64,000 nt of DNA from an uncultured bacterium (GCA_905215965.1 CAJMSD010000002.1:1-64000), one strand, 5' to 3'. Shown: positions 23,270 to 34,313, numbered from the stretch's first letter. Notes: generated from the sequence alone by a model not told the origin. A program made the numbers and translations.

Positions 23270-24862
23270 ATGGCAAGATTTAAACCGACCCGTTTTATGG
23301 CGGAGGATTCCAAGTATAACAAAAAGGCAGCGGACTATGCCGTCTCCTTTATTGAATGCCTCAGCCATACCAAAGGCACCTGGGCAGGAAAGAAATTTGA
23401 ACTACTGGACTGGCAGGAGCAAATTATCCGTGATTTGTTCGGCATTCTGAAACCGAATGGCTATCGTCAGTTTAACACGGCTTACATTGAGATTCCTAAG
23501 AAAAATGGAAAGTCAGAACTTGCCGCAGCGGTTGCCTTGCTGCTCACCTGTGGTGATGGAGAACAGCGAGCGGAGGTCTATGGTTGTGCCGCAGACCGAC
23601 AGCAAGCCTCGATTGTTTTTGACGTTGCCGCAGATATGGTTCGTATGTGTCCAGCTTTGATGAAAAGAGTCCGGATACTTACTGCACAAAAAAGAATTGT
23701 ATACACACCAACAAACAGCTTTTATCAGGTACTTTCCGCTGAAGCTTATTCCAAACATGGCTTCAACATCCATGGGGTCGTGTTCGATGAACTTCACACG
23801 CAGCCGAACCGAAAGCTGTTTGATGTTATGACCAAAGGCTCCGGTGATGCGAGAATGCAGCCTTTGTATTTCTTGATCACCACAGCCGGAACAGATACAA
23901 ATTCTATTTGCTATGAAGTACACCAAAAGGCAAAGGATATTCTTGATGGCAGAAAACATGATCCGACATTTTATCCTGTCATTTATGGTGCAGATGAATC
24001 GGAGGACTGGACTGACCCAAAGGTCTGGAAGAAGGCAAATCCAAGCCTTGATAAAACTATCGGTATGGATAAGGTGGTGGCTGCGTGTAACTCTGCAAAG
24101 GAAACACCGGGCGAGGAAAATGCGTTTCGACAACTGCGTCTGAATCAGTGGGTAAAACAGGCAGTGCGTTGGATGCCGATGGAGAAGTGGGACAAATGCA
24201 AGGTGTCTTTTGATGAATCTGAACTGGAAGGAAGAATTTGCTACGGTGGACTCGACCTTTCCAGCACAACGGATATTACAGCATTTGTTTTGGTGTTTCC
24301 GCCGACCGATGAAGATGAGCATTATTACATTTTGCCTTACTTCTGGCTGCCGGAAGAAACATTGCCACTCAGAGTTAGGCGTGACCATGTCCCATATGAT
24401 ATTTGGGAACGGCAGGGATACCTGAAAACAACTGAGGGGAATGTTGTCCATTATGGTTTTATCGAAAACTTCATCGATGAACTGGGACAGAAATTCCACA
24501 TCAAAGAGATAGCATTCGATAGATGGGGTGCGGTGCAGATGTCACAGAATCTGGAGGGACTTGGCTTCACGATGGTTCAGTTCGGACAGGGTTACAAAGA
24601 TATGAGCCCGCCGACCAAGGAATTGATGAAGCTTACTCTGGAACAGACACTTGCACACAACGGACATCCTGTTTTGAGGTGGATGATGGACAACATCTTC
24701 ATTCGCCGTGACCCTGCCGGAAACATCAAGCCGGACAAAGAAAAATCCACAGAGAAAATTGACGGTGCGGTTGCCATGATCATGGCTCTTGACCGTGCGA
24801 TTCGTTGTGGATGTGTGTCTGATGATTCCATTTATGATTTGAGGGATATGTTGGTGTTGTAA
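23270..24862 (+). CDS. terL: Terminase large subunit (HK97 type)
   Basis: 530 residues from the ATG at 23270 (GGGGGGTGA before it). ATPase motif I IPKKNGKS (75-82) and Walker B VVFDE (about 169-173) with the coupling Glu. The nuclease-domain acidic residues include GGLDLSSTTDITAFVLVF and later EIAFDRWGAVQ and STEKIDGAVAMIMALDRAI. It translocates DNA into the prohead and cuts it. Normally next to terS, it is here separated by the 9-kb island. The intron region and the minus-strand gene follow. Confidence 0.93.
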   Translation: MARFKPTRFMAEDSKYNKKAADYAVSFIECLSHTKGTWAGKKFELLDWQEQIIRDLFGILKPNGYRQFNTAYIEIPKKNGKSELAAAVALLLTCGDGEQRAEVYGCAADRQQASIVFDVAADMVRMCPALMKRVRILTAQKRIVYTPTNSFYQVLSAEAYSKHGFNIHGVVFDELHTQPNRKLFDVMTKGSGDARMQPLYFLITTAGTDTNSICYEVHQKAKDILDGRKHDPTFYPVIYGADESEDWTDPKVWKKANPSLDKTIGMDKVVAACNSAKETPGEENAFRQLRLNQWVKQAVRWMPMEKWDKCKVSFDESELEGRICYGGLDLSSTTDITAFVLVFPPTDEDEHYYILPYFWLPEETLPLRVRRDHVPYDIWERQGYLKTTEGNVVHYGFIENFIDELGQKFHIKEIAFDRWGAVQMSQNLEGLGFTMVQFGQGYKDMSPPTKELMKLTLEQTLAHNGHPVLRWMMDNIFIRRDPAGNIKPDKEKSTEKIDGAVAMIMALDRAIRCGCVSDDSIYDLRDMLVL

Positions 24863-24936
24863 TTGGAGCGACAAACTGGAAGTTGTAAGTGATTTAAAGG
24901 AAAATTTGGTTTTAATCAATGCGGTAAACCCAGGAT

Positions 24937-25308
24937 TTATTCTTCAAAACTTTTTGGGTCTAACAGATAAGCTATATCATCTTGAAATTTTAGTGGTATT
25001 CTGTTTCTCTTTTCTTCAATAAGTGGAAATGGTGGTAACTCATAGCTCATCAGTAATTCTATTGCATCTTCTATTACATCATCTTCATTTGGTTCAGTAA
25101 TCACTGTTTGTAACAATAACACTAAATCATCATGAATATCACTTATATCCTGCTGATAATATGGATCCATAAACCAATCTAAACAAAAAAGCATACTGAG
25201 TTTTCTTTGGGTATCATCTCCAAGTAATACCTTTGCAATTTCACATATTCCTTTTCTGACAATATCTCTATCTTTGTCTGTATATGTAACAAATCTGCCA
25301 TTCTCCAT
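24937..25308 (-). CDS. Acidic hypothetical protein, minus-strand accessory gene
   Basis: 123 residues starting MENGRFVTYTDKDRD; GGGGAG lies 12 bases upstream on the minus strand. Helical, acidic protein (about 25 Asp/Glu) with Trp/Phe-rich segments such as LFCLDWFMDPYYQQ. It runs against the phage late operon, between terL and portal, and downstream of the group II intron. The acidic nature and position fit an immunity-type or other accessory gene; no family recognised. Confidence 0.65.
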   Translation of the reverse strand: MENGRFVTYTDKDRDIVRKGICEIAKVLLGDDTQRKLSMLFCLDWFMDPYYQQDISDIHDDLVLLLQTVITEPNEDDVIEDAIELLMSYELPPFPLIEEKRNRIPLKFQDDIAYLLDPKSFEE

Positions 25309-25336
25309 AATTATACTCCCCAATTGAAATTACTGG

Positions 25337-25342
25337 ATTATA
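25337..25342 (-). promoter_or_regulatory. -10 element for the acidic minus-strand gene
   Basis: TATAAT on the minus strand with a poor -35 (AAGAAT at 25365-25360). The promoter would start transcription about 20 bases before the gene's ribosome site. Confidence 0.5.
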
Positions 25343-25404
25343 ATTTTTTAATTATTCAAATTCTTTTTTTACTCACTTAAGTCCCAATTTAAACCAGTTC
25401 GTCA

Positions 25405-27300
<1,896 letters not shown>

Positions 27301-27389
27301 AATTCCGATTTGTAAGGCAAATGCCCCACATTTAGTTTCACATATTATACCACACTCATATACGAAAAGTCAAGAAAGGACGTGATTTC

Positions 27390-28643
27390 ATGGGGATTTT
27401 CAGCGGGCTCTTTAAGTCCAGAGATAAGCCTCAAAACAGCTATGACAGCCCGTCATACACATATTTTTTTGGCAGAAGCAATGCAGGAAAAAGAGTCACC
27501 GACAGAACAGCCCTACAGCATATCGCAGTTTATGCTTGCGTGCGGGTTCTGTCAGAAGCCATTGCTCAGCTGCCATTACACGTTTACCAATATACCGAAA
27601 ACGGAAAAGAGCGAGTGCCACAGCACCCGCTTTACTTTTTACTCCACGACCAGCCAAATCCAGAAATGACTTCTTTTGTTTTCAGGGAAACGCTAATGTC
27701 CCATCTGCTGATTTACGGCAATGCCTATGCACAGATTATCCGAAATGGCAGAGGTGATGTTTTGGGACTGTATCCTCTGATGCCAGATAAGATAAAAGTT
27801 GACCGTGATGAGAAAAACCGTCTGATATACATTTACAGCCGTTATGATGAAGCAAATCCGAACTTGAAAGAACAAGGCGATATCATTCTTTACGCTGATG
27901 AAGTTCTCCATATTCCGGGACTTGGATATGATGGTCTGGTGGGATATTCGCCGATTGCACTTGCGAAAAATGCAATCGGTATTTCTATCGCCTGTGAGGA
28001 TTATGGGGCATCGTTTTTCGGAAACAACGCAAATCCAAGCGGTGTGTTAGAACATCCGGGAGTAATCAAAAATCCCGATAAATTAAGAGATGCATGGCAC
28101 AGAGCCTATGGTGGCAGAAATGCACATAAAGTTGCTGTTCTGGAAGAAGGCGTAAAGTTTACGCCGATCTCAATTCCGAACAATGAGGCTCAGTTTCTGG
28201 AAACCCGTAAATTTCAGATCGAAGAAATTGCAAGAATGTACAGAGTGCCGCTCCATATGATCGGTGACTTAGACCATGCTACATTTTCCAATGTGGAACA
28301 TCTCTCTTTGGATTTCGTGAAATACAGCCTTGACCCATGGATTGTTCGCTGGGAACAGGGACTACAAAAGGCATTGCTTTCCGATTCAGAGAAAGGCAAG
28401 TATTTCATCAAATTCAATGTGGACGGATTACTTCGTGGCGATTATGCATCAAGAATGCAGGGATATGCAACAGCAAGACAGAACGGCTGGATGTCCGCCA
28501 ATGATATTCGTGAATTGGAAGATATGAATATGATTCCTGATGAAGAAGGAGGGAATCTGTACTTGTGTAACGGTTCGATGAGCCGCCTTTGTGATGCAGG
28601 AATTGCGTATGCAGATAAAAAGGAGGAATCAGAAAATGGATAA
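27390..28643 (+). CDS. Portal protein (HK97 family)
   Basis: 417 residues from the ATG at 27390 (AAAGGACGTG upstream). Typical HK97 portal features: a start in MGIFSGLFKS, the helix VYACVRVLSEAIAQLPLHVY and HLLIYGNAYAQIIRNGRG, and the core FQIEEIARMYRVPLHMIGD. It makes the dodecameric ring for DNA entry. Next to the ClpP-type protease, as usual. Its start lies 90 bases from the group II intron. Confidence 0.93.
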   Translation: MGIFSGLFKSRDKPQNSYDSPSYTYFFGRSNAGKRVTDRTALQHIAVYACVRVLSEAIAQLPLHVYQYTENGKERVPQHPLYFLLHDQPNPEMTSFVFRETLMSHLLIYGNAYAQIIRNGRGDVLGLYPLMPDKIKVDRDEKNRLIYIYSRYDEANPNLKEQGDIILYADEVLHIPGLGYDGLVGYSPIALAKNAIGISIACEDYGASFFGNNANPSGVLEHPGVIKNPDKLRDAWHRAYGGRNAHKVAVLEEGVKFTPISIPNNEAQFLETRKFQIEEIARMYRVPLHMIGDLDHATFSNVEHLSLDFVKYSLDPWIVRWEQGLQKALLSDSEKGKYFIKFNVDGLLRGDYASRMQGYATARQNGWMSANDIRELEDMNMIPDEEGGNLYLCNGSMSRLCDAGIAYADKKEESENG

Positions 28644-29382
28644 ATTCTGGAACTTTATCAAAAATGAAGAGACAGAAGAAACCGAATTATACTTTGAAGG
28701 CCCCATTTCCACAGAAAGCTGGCTGGGTGATGAGATCACACCTGCCTTGTTCCGTGATGAACTGGCAAAGGTCAGCGGTGATCTGACTGTCTGGATCAAC
28801 AGCCCCGGTGGGGATTGCATCTCAGCAAGTCAGATCTATACCATGCTGAAAAATCATAAAAGCAAAGTTACCGTAAAAATTGACGGCATTGCTGCCTCTG
28901 CTGCTTCCGTGGTAGCAATGGCAGGTGATGAAACATGGATCAGTCCCACCGGATATCTGATGATCCATAATCCTATGACTTGTGCTTCCGGAAATAAGGC
29001 AGATATGGAAAAAGCCATTGCCTTGCTGGACGAGATCAAGGAAGGCATCATCAACGCCTATGAGGAGAAAACACATCTCAGCAGAAGTAAAATTGCAAAG
29101 ATGATGGACGAGGAAACATGGATCAATGCGAAAAAGGCAAAACAGCTTGGTTTTGTAGACGGAATTCTGTTTTCCAAAAAAGAAACAGAGGAAAAAGAAC
29201 CTGACAAAGATGAACCGGAAGAAGAGCCTGATGAGAAGCAGAAACCGAAAAAAGCACCGGAATCTATGCTATATTCCACATCAGCGACCAATGCATCTTT
29301 GCTGCAGAAAATATCTGCAGCAACGCCAACAGGTGTACCGATCAATCAGCTTGAAAAAAGACTGGCACTTTTGAAATACTAA
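28636..29382 (+). CDS. ClpP-type prohead protease
   Basis: 248 residues from the ATG at 28636, inside the end of the portal gene. SPGGD (56-60), nucleophile Ser88 (GIAASAAS) and His111 (LMIHNP) form the S14 ClpP-like catalytic core. An acidic Glu/Pro/Lys tail (DKDEPEEEPDEKQK) follows. In HK97-like phages with ClpP-type proteases the enzyme removes the scaffold part of the capsid protein during head maturation. The capsid gene follows after 13 bases. Confidence 0.92.
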   Translation: MDKFWNFIKNEETEETELYFEGPISTESWLGDEITPALFRDELAKVSGDLTVWINSPGGDCISASQIYTMLKNHKSKVTVKIDGIAASAASVVAMAGDETWISPTGYLMIHNPMTCASGNKADMEKAIALLDEIKEGIINAYEEKTHLSRSKIAKMMDEETWINAKKAKQLGFVDGILFSKKETEEKEPDKDEPEEEPDEKQKPKKAPESMLYSTSATNASLLQKISAATPTGVPINQLEKRLALLKY

Positions 29383-29395
29383 GGAGGATTTTATT

Positions 29396-30595
29396 ATGAC
29401 AATGACAATTCAGGAACTGAGAGAAAAGAGAAACAAGGCTTGGAACGAAGCAAGAAATTTTCTGGATTCCAAGCGTACTGAAAGCGGTGTCCTTTCTGAA
29501 GAGGATTCCGCTGCTTATGATGCAATGGAAAAGACCATTGTTGACCTTGGCAAGGAAATTCAGCGTCTGGAACGACAGGCTGAAATTGAGGCTGAGATGA
29601 ACAAGGCAACTTCTGACCCTGTTCTCGGTAAGCCTGCAGCACCGACTGTTACTGAAAAGACAGGCACAGCCAGCGATGCCTATAAAACAGCATTCTGGAA
29701 CAGCGTCAGAAACAGAAATTATATCGATGTCCGTAATGATTTACAGGTTGGCACAGATACAGAGGGCGGCTATCTTGTGCCAGACGAGTACGAAAAGAAG
29801 CTCATTTCTGCACTGGAAGAAGAAAACGTATTCCGTCCTCTTGCTACCAAAATCCAGACATCCAGCGGTGACAGAAAGATTCCTGTAATCACGCAGAAGG
29901 GTGAGGCATCGTGGATGGAGGAAGAAGAGGCATATTCTCTCTCCGACGATGCCTTTGGTCAGATCGCACTTTCCGCTTACAAGGTAGGTACAGCAATCAA
30001 GATCTCGGAAGAACTCCTCAACGACAGCGTTTTTGATCTGCCATCCTATATTGCAAAAGAATTTGCAAGAAGAATCGGTTCTAAGGAAGAAGAAGCGTTT
30101 CTGATTGGCGACGGTAAAGGTAAGCCGACCGGTATTTTTGCTTCTGTCGGCGGTGCGGAAGATGGTGCAACGACCTCTACTGCAAACATTTCTTTTGACG
30201 ATATGATCGAACTTTTCTACTCTGTCAAGTCGCCTTACCGAAAGAAAGCAGTATGGGTGCTGAATGAACAGACAGTAAAGGTACTCCGCAAATTGAAGGA
30301 CAACACAGGAAACTATATCTGGCAGCCCGCCGTCAGCAGCGGACTTCCTGATACCATTCTCAATCGTCCATATGTGACTTCTGTATATGCTCCTGTTTCT
30401 GCGGCAGGTGCAAAGCCGATCGCATTTGGTGACCTCTCCTATTATTGGATCGCCGACCGTCAGGGCAGAAGCCTGAAACGTTTGAATGAACTCTTTGCCA
30501 TGAACGGACAGGTCGGTTTCCTTGCCTCTCAGCGTGTAGACGGCAAGCTCATTCTTCCGGAAGCCGTCAAGACACTTACCATCAAAAAGGCGTGA
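29396..30595 (+). CDS. Major capsid protein (HK97 gp5-like)
   Basis: 399 residues. The N-terminal 100 residues form a charged coiled-coil scaffold (delta domain; IQRLERQAEIEAEMNKA). The mature fold then begins near TDTEGGYLVPDEYEKKLISA and has the characteristic SDDAFGQIALSAYKVGTAIK and GKGKPTGIF. The protease upstream would remove the N-terminal part. AAGGAGG precedes the ATG. Confidence 0.95.
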   Translation: MTMTIQELREKRNKAWNEARNFLDSKRTESGVLSEEDSAAYDAMEKTIVDLGKEIQRLERQAEIEAEMNKATSDPVLGKPAAPTVTEKTGTASDAYKTAFWNSVRNRNYIDVRNDLQVGTDTEGGYLVPDEYEKKLISALEEENVFRPLATKIQTSSGDRKIPVITQKGEASWMEEEEAYSLSDDAFGQIALSAYKVGTAIKISEELLNDSVFDLPSYIAKEFARRIGSKEEEAFLIGDGKGKPTGIFASVGGAEDGATTSTANISFDDMIELFYSVKSPYRKKAVWVLNEQTVKVLRKLKDNTGNYIWQPAVSSGLPDTILNRPYVTSVYAPVSAAGAKPIAFGDLSYYWIADRQGRSLKRLNELFAMNGQVGFLASQRVDGKLILPEAVKTLTIKKA

Positions 30596-30599
30596 TATT

Positions 30600-30872
30600 A
30601 TGATCACGCTGAAAGAGGCAAAAAACTATCTCAGGGTAGATTACGAAGAAGATGATAAACTGATTCAGAATCTTCTTTTTACGGCAAAGAATCTGGTTAT
30701 GGACGTTGGCAGAATGGACGAATCGGAACTTGCTGAAAATGAAGATACCGTGCGGACAGCAATGCTTTTCGCACTGGGGTATCTTTATGAAAACAGAAGT
30801 TCTCCGGATTATCAGAAACTGACCCTAAATCTTCGTTCAATTTTGTTTGCACAGAGAGAGGGTGTGATGTAA
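30600..30872 (+). CDS. Head-tail connector gp6-like
   Basis: 90 residues. Begins MITLKEAKNYLRVDYEEDDK, the standard start of HK97 gp6-type connector proteins, then helices IQNLLFTAKNLV and TAMLFALGYLYENRS. It extends the portal and starts the neck. It begins five bases after the capsid stop. Confidence 0.9.
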   Translation: MITLKEAKNYLRVDYEEDDKLIQNLLFTAKNLVMDVGRMDESELAENEDTVRTAMLFALGYLYENRSSPDYQKLTLNLRSILFAQREGVM

Positions 30873-31225
30873 TGGAAATTGGAAACCTGAATCAGAGAAT
30901 CACAATACTTGAACATCGAACGGTTGTTGATGAGATCGGCAACCATACTACAAAATGGGAAGAAATATTCTCCCTATGGGCAAAGGTAACTGTAAAGACG
31001 GCAACGGAAACCACGGATGCAGGGATAACCAAAGAGGTGCAAAAACTGGAGTTTCTGGTTCGACAGAGTCCTGCATCGCTGAACATCAACAGCACCAATT
31101 TTCGCATTCTTTTCCGAAACAGCATCTACAACATCACAGGACTGATTCCGCTTTACGACCACAACAATTATCTGAAAATTGAAAGTGAAATCAGAAAGGC
31201 GGGTGTTTCTGATGACTTCCGTTGA
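30872..31225 (+). CDS. Head closure / head-tail adaptor (SPP1 gp16-like)
   Basis: 117 residues. Beta-rich; MEIGNLNQRITILEHRTVVD with KWEEIFSLWAKV is the usual signature of the head closure family. It closes the portal channel and presents the tail interface. It starts on the last base of the connector gene. Confidence 0.88.
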   Translation: MEIGNLNQRITILEHRTVVDEIGNHTTKWEEIFSLWAKVTVKTATETTDAGITKEVQKLEFLVRQSPASLNINSTNFRILFRNSIYNITGLIPLYDHNNYLKIESEIRKAGVSDDFR

Positions 31226-31580
31226 TAATCTTGCAGCCGAAATTATGAAGGGGCTGACAGAATATGCAGACCTTGCAGAAGAAGGCATGAAAAAGGCGGT
31301 GAAAAAGACTGCAAAATCTGTAAAAAACGAGATCTCCGCCAATGCTCCAAAGCGAACAGGTGCATATTCTAAAAGCTGGTCGGCAAAGAAAACCAAGGAA
31401 AACAGCCATTCTCTCGAAATGACTGTGCATTCTAAAAACAGGTATCAGCTGGCACATTTGTTGGAAAAGGGATATGCCAAGCGTGGCGGAGGTCGTGTAT
31501 CTGGAAAACCGCATATTGCTCCTGCAGAAGAAAACGGTGTGCAGTTGTTAGAACATTTGATCGTGGAGGCGTTGTCATGA
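31212..31580 (+). CDS. HK97 gp10-like tail completion protein
   Basis: 122 residues from the ATG at 31212. The repeating helical start (EIMKGLTEYADLAEEGMKKA) and NAPKRTGAYSKSWSAKK, then HLLEKGYAKRGGGRVSGKPH, are classic of the HK97 gp10 family. It joins the head to the tail tube. It overlaps its neighbours at both ends. Confidence 0.9.
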   Translation: MTSVDNLAAEIMKGLTEYADLAEEGMKKAVKKTAKSVKNEISANAPKRTGAYSKSWSAKKTKENSHSLEMTVHSKNRYQLAHLLEKGYAKRGGGRVSGKPHIAPAEENGVQLLEHLIVEALS

Positions 31581-31894
31581 CTTACGAACAAATCAATGAG
31601 ATGATGCAGGAGATGGGGCTGCCTTTCGCCTACCATCATTTTGCCGAAGGCGAAAGTCCTGAACCGCCTTTTCTGCTGTTTTTATCCCCCGGAGAAAATA
31701 CATTTTCGGCGGATAACTCCATGTATTTCAGCTTTAAAATGCTGGATATTGAACTCTATACAGATGTGAAGAATCCTGAACTGGAAAAGCAAGTTGAACA
31801 GGTTCTGAAACGTCACAAAATCTATTACACAAAATCAGAAGTATGGATAGAGTCAGAAAAACTCTACGAAGTGCTTTACGAAACGGAGGTATAA
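31577..31894 (+). CDS. Tail terminator-like protein
   Basis: 105 residues in the usual tail-terminator position between gp10 and the major tail protein. Mixed alpha/beta, with the sequence FAYHHFAEGESPEPPFLLFL followed by YFSFKMLDIELYTDVKNPE. Caps the tail and couples it to the neck. Family assignment rests on gene order and length, since no single motif is diagnostic. Confidence 0.82.
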   Translation: MTYEQINEMMQEMGLPFAYHHFAEGESPEPPFLLFLSPGENTFSADNSMYFSFKMLDIELYTDVKNPELEKQVEQVLKRHKIYYTKSEVWIESEKLYEVLYETEV

Positions 31895-31897
31895 CCT

Positions 31898-32512
31898 ATG
31901 GCAACGAACAAGAAGAACAAGGTTAAATTCGGTTTGCAGAACGTCTACTGGGCAAAAATCAATGAATGGGGCGAAGACCCTGACGGCAACAAAACTGTTC
32001 CTGCATATGGTCCGTCAAAGCACCTCCCCGGTGCAGTGTCGCTTTCTATTGACGCAAATGGTGAGAGTGAAAATTTTTATGCGGATAACGGTGTTTACTA
32101 TGTCATCAACAACAATGCAGGATATACAGGTGACCTGGAAATTGCCCTCATCACCACAGAATTTGCAACTGAAATTCTGGGTGAAATCCTTGATAACAAC
32201 GGCGTTCTGGTGGAAAAGAACGACACAGAACTTGCCCAGTTTGCACTGATGTTTGAGTTCTTAGGCGATAAGCACCATATCCGTCATGTGATGTATTGCT
32301 GCAGTGCTTCCCGTCCTGCAACAGAATCTGCAACAACGGAGGAAAGCACGGAAGTCAAGACGGAAAAGCTGTCGCTGAAAGCTACCCCTTTGCCGACAGG
32401 TCTTGTAAAGTCCAAGACAACGGAAAGCACCACAGAAGCGGTTTACAACAACTGGTTCAAGATGCCGTATAATCCTGATACGGTCGTGAAATCTTCCGCC
32501 AAAACATCTTAA
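31898..32512 (+). CDS. Major tail protein
   Basis: 204 residues. Phi13/SPP1-like: starts MATNKKNKVKFGLQNVYWAK and has TGDLEIALITTEFATEILGE in the core, with a lysine/threonine-rich C-terminus (ESTTEAVYNNWFKMPYN). Polymerises into the tail tube around the tape measure. Directly upstream of the tail assembly chaperone gene. Confidence 0.88.
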   Translation: MATNKKNKVKFGLQNVYWAKINEWGEDPDGNKTVPAYGPSKHLPGAVSLSIDANGESENFYADNGVYYVINNNAGYTGDLEIALITTEFATEILGEILDNNGVLVEKNDTELAQFALMFEFLGDKHHIRHVMYCCSASRPATESATTEESTEVKTEKLSLKATPLPTGLVKSKTTESTTEAVYNNWFKMPYNPDTVVKSSAKTS

Positions 32513-32523
32513 GGAGGTACAGC

Positions 32524-32904
32524 ATGGCTATTAAAAAGAATATTACAATCGATGGTATTGAAGTTCCTTTCAAGGCAAGTGCGGCAGTTCCAAGGCTGTA
32601 TCGTCTGAAATTCAGACGTGATATTTACAAGGACTTTTCAGCCCTGAAAACGGAGGTCACCGAGGGCGATGAAAGCAAAAGTGAGATTGGCATTGAAAGC
32701 CTTGAAGTGTTTGAAAATATCGCATACATTATGGCAAAACACGCTGATCCGGAGAATGTTCCTGATAACCCTGACGACTTTCTGGAACAGTTCAACACAT
32801 TCAGCATCTATGAGATTCTTCCGCAGCTGATCGAATTGTGGGGACTGAACACAGCGACACAGGTTGCGTCTAAAAAAAACATCGCCAAACTGACCGCCCG
32901 ATGA
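32524..32904 (+). CDS. Tail assembly chaperone gpG
   Basis: 126 residues. N-terminal IDGIEVPFKASAAVPRLYRL is typical of the gpG-like tail chaperone that binds the tape measure. The last codons contain eight A residues; the heptamer AAAAAAC (32874-32880) is in the right phase for a -1 ribosomal shift. Some ribosomes then continue into the gpT frame, giving gpGT. Otherwise translation stops at 32904. Confidence 0.9.
   Translation: MAIKKNITIDGIEVPFKASAAVPRLYRLKFRRDIYKDFSALKTEVTEGDESKSEIGIESLEVFENIAYIMAKHADPENVPDNPDDFLEQFNTFSIYEILPQLIELWGLNTATQVASKKNIAKLTAR
32874..32880 (+). promoter_or_regulatory. Slippery heptamer for -1 frameshift
   Basis: A AAA AAC read in the gpG frame. A -1 shift enters the gpT frame with no stop before 32901. 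This matches the conserved G/GT arrangement of siphophages. Confidence 0.85.
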
Positions 32905-33068
32905 CCACTCCTTTATTTCTCCTGAGATGCAAACAGCTCGGTCTTTCGATGACCGAGCTGGATCTGCTGACGATAGGACTTATCAATGATATGTTTACCG
33001 AACGGGAAAATGATGATTATACAGGGTGGAATGAGGTTGCCGGACAGGCGGATTTTGATGCGTTTTAA
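32901..33068 (+). CDS. gpT segment of tail chaperone gpGT
   Basis: 55 residues from the ATG at 32901 to the stop at 33066, in the -1 frame of gpG. MTTPLFLLRCKQLGLSMTEL and the end GWNEVAGQADFDAF are the expected T-domain content. Usually made only as the C-terminal extension of gpG after the frameshift at 32874; the separate ATG makes independent translation possible but unlikely. Confidence 0.82.
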   Translation: MTTPLFLLRCKQLGLSMTELDLLTIGLINDMFTERENDDYTGWNEVAGQADFDAF

Positions 33069-33071
33069 GTC

Positions 33072-33100
33072 TTTACTTTTTTGACAAAATATGATATAAT
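33072..33100 (+). promoter_or_regulatory. Promoter of the HEPN-type gene
   Basis: TATAAT at 33095-33100 with TTTACT at 33072-33077 (17-nt spacer). A TTGACA at 33081 is too close to use. It separates this gene from the late tail operon. Confidence 0.6.
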
Positions 33101-33140
33101 ATGCTGTGTACAAAACTATGGCAATAAGGAGTGAAATTCT

Positions 33141-34313
33141 ATAGCTACATATCATATTATTATCAATAAAAAAGTTGAAAAATGCTTTAGTGAAAAAGAA
33201 ATTACTTGTGCAACAGGTCAAGGACAACCTCGCCCTTTTTCGTTTAAGATTCAAAAAAATGCAATAGAAATTGTGTATGAAATGTCTAAGACGAAATCAT
33301 TAGAGTATACAATAGAGAAATCTGTTGTTTTTCGTGAAGCACTTACAAAAGCTTATTTATATCATGCACTTTTATTAAATTCTGCACTTATAATAAATCA
33401 AATTACAATTCAAATTAATAAAAAAGAACACCAACCACTTAATAAAGAAAAAAATAACAATTTTCCATTCGTCTTTTCTTTACTTACAGAAGATAACTTA
33501 CATTTGACAGAGGCGTTCAAAGTTCTTCCAGATTATATTATTGTTAATAGTATAAAGCACAATCAAAAAGAACTTCGGTTTGTATCATTAGCCTCATATT
33601 TGGTTGCTAAGAGTAAAACATATCAAATTGAGAGATTTAATTCATTATGGACTTCTATGAATGCTTTATATAATTATGTTGCGTTGTGCTATGAAAATCG
33701 AATTGTAAAAGATTGTAGGGAAATAACTCGCAATGATATTAGTTCCAATTTACGTATGTATGGGAAAGATACTAATGGTATAAGTGCCTTGATGTATCAT
33801 ATTAAAAATAATTGCCGTAAACCATCACGCAGCGATGAAAGTAATATAAAATCAAGTAATAAAGAGGCTTTCCAACAATTAGCATCATTGTTTCAGAGGC
33901 TTTCTGAAGATGAAGTATCTGAATTATGTGAACTTTGTTTATCCGATTTACAAGCTGACGGTATTGTTCATAGGTTGCCACCTAAATATAAGGCATTGGA
34001 TGATGTATCTAAGCTATATAATTTTCCTTCATATGTATTTGTCATACTTCAATATGCTTACTCTCTTCGTTGTGAATTGTTTCATGGTAATAAAGCAGCT
34101 CCTATTTTTAGTTTTTACAATGACCGAAGTATTGGAGAACTAAAAGTTGTCAACTATTTCTTAGATTCTTACTTGAGCAATGAAATACCTCTTTTGTTTA
34201 CTACTAATTATTACGACTCAATGCATAATGATGTTGTTGCTTTAATGAACATTATTGCAGCAACAAATAGCAATCCAAATCCATATACTACTTTTATAAA
34301 AAACAACAGCTAA
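33141..34313 (+). CDS. HEPN-domain (Apea-like) protein, probable defence gene
   Basis: About 390 residues. R310-x4-H (SLRCELFHGNKAAP) is the RX4-6H motif of HEPN ribonucleases, in the Apea-like form that ends HGNK. Much of the protein is helical, with LYNYVALCYENRIVKD before it. The gene is clearly more AT-rich than its neighbours, has its own promoter and lies between tail genes, so it is a transferred accessory (moron) gene, likely for superinfection exclusion or abortive infection. AAGGAGTG ends seven bases before ATA at 33141, the first possible start after an in-frame stop at 33132. The next usual start is GTG at 33273, which has no ribosome site. Confidence 0.7.
   Translation: MATYHIIINKKVEKCFSEKEITCATGQGQPRPFSFKIQKNAIEIVYEMSKTKSLEYTIEKSVVFREALTKAYLYHALLLNSALIINQITIQINKKEHQPLNKEKNNNFPFVFSLLTEDNLHLTEAFKVLPDYIIVNSIKHNQKELRFVSLASYLVAKSKTYQIERFNSLWTSMNALYNYVALCYENRIVKDCREITRNDISSNLRMYGKDTNGISALMYHIKNNCRKPSRSDESNIKSSNKEAFQQLASLFQRLSEDEVSELCELCLSDLQADGIVHRLPPKYKALDDVSKLYNFPSYVFVILQYAYSLRCELFHGNKAAPIFSFYNDRSIGELKVVNYFLDSYLSNEIPLLFTTNYYDSMHNDVVALMNIIAATNSNPNPYTTFIKNNS

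Noticed and set aside
22603..23322. Minus-strand ORF of 239 codons
   Set aside because: It covers the P6/P7 promoter units and a plus-strand gene; its codons look like a shadow.
23513..24499. Minus-strand ORF of 328 codons within terL
   Set aside because: Fully inside the conserved terL frame with Cys/His-rich shadow composition.
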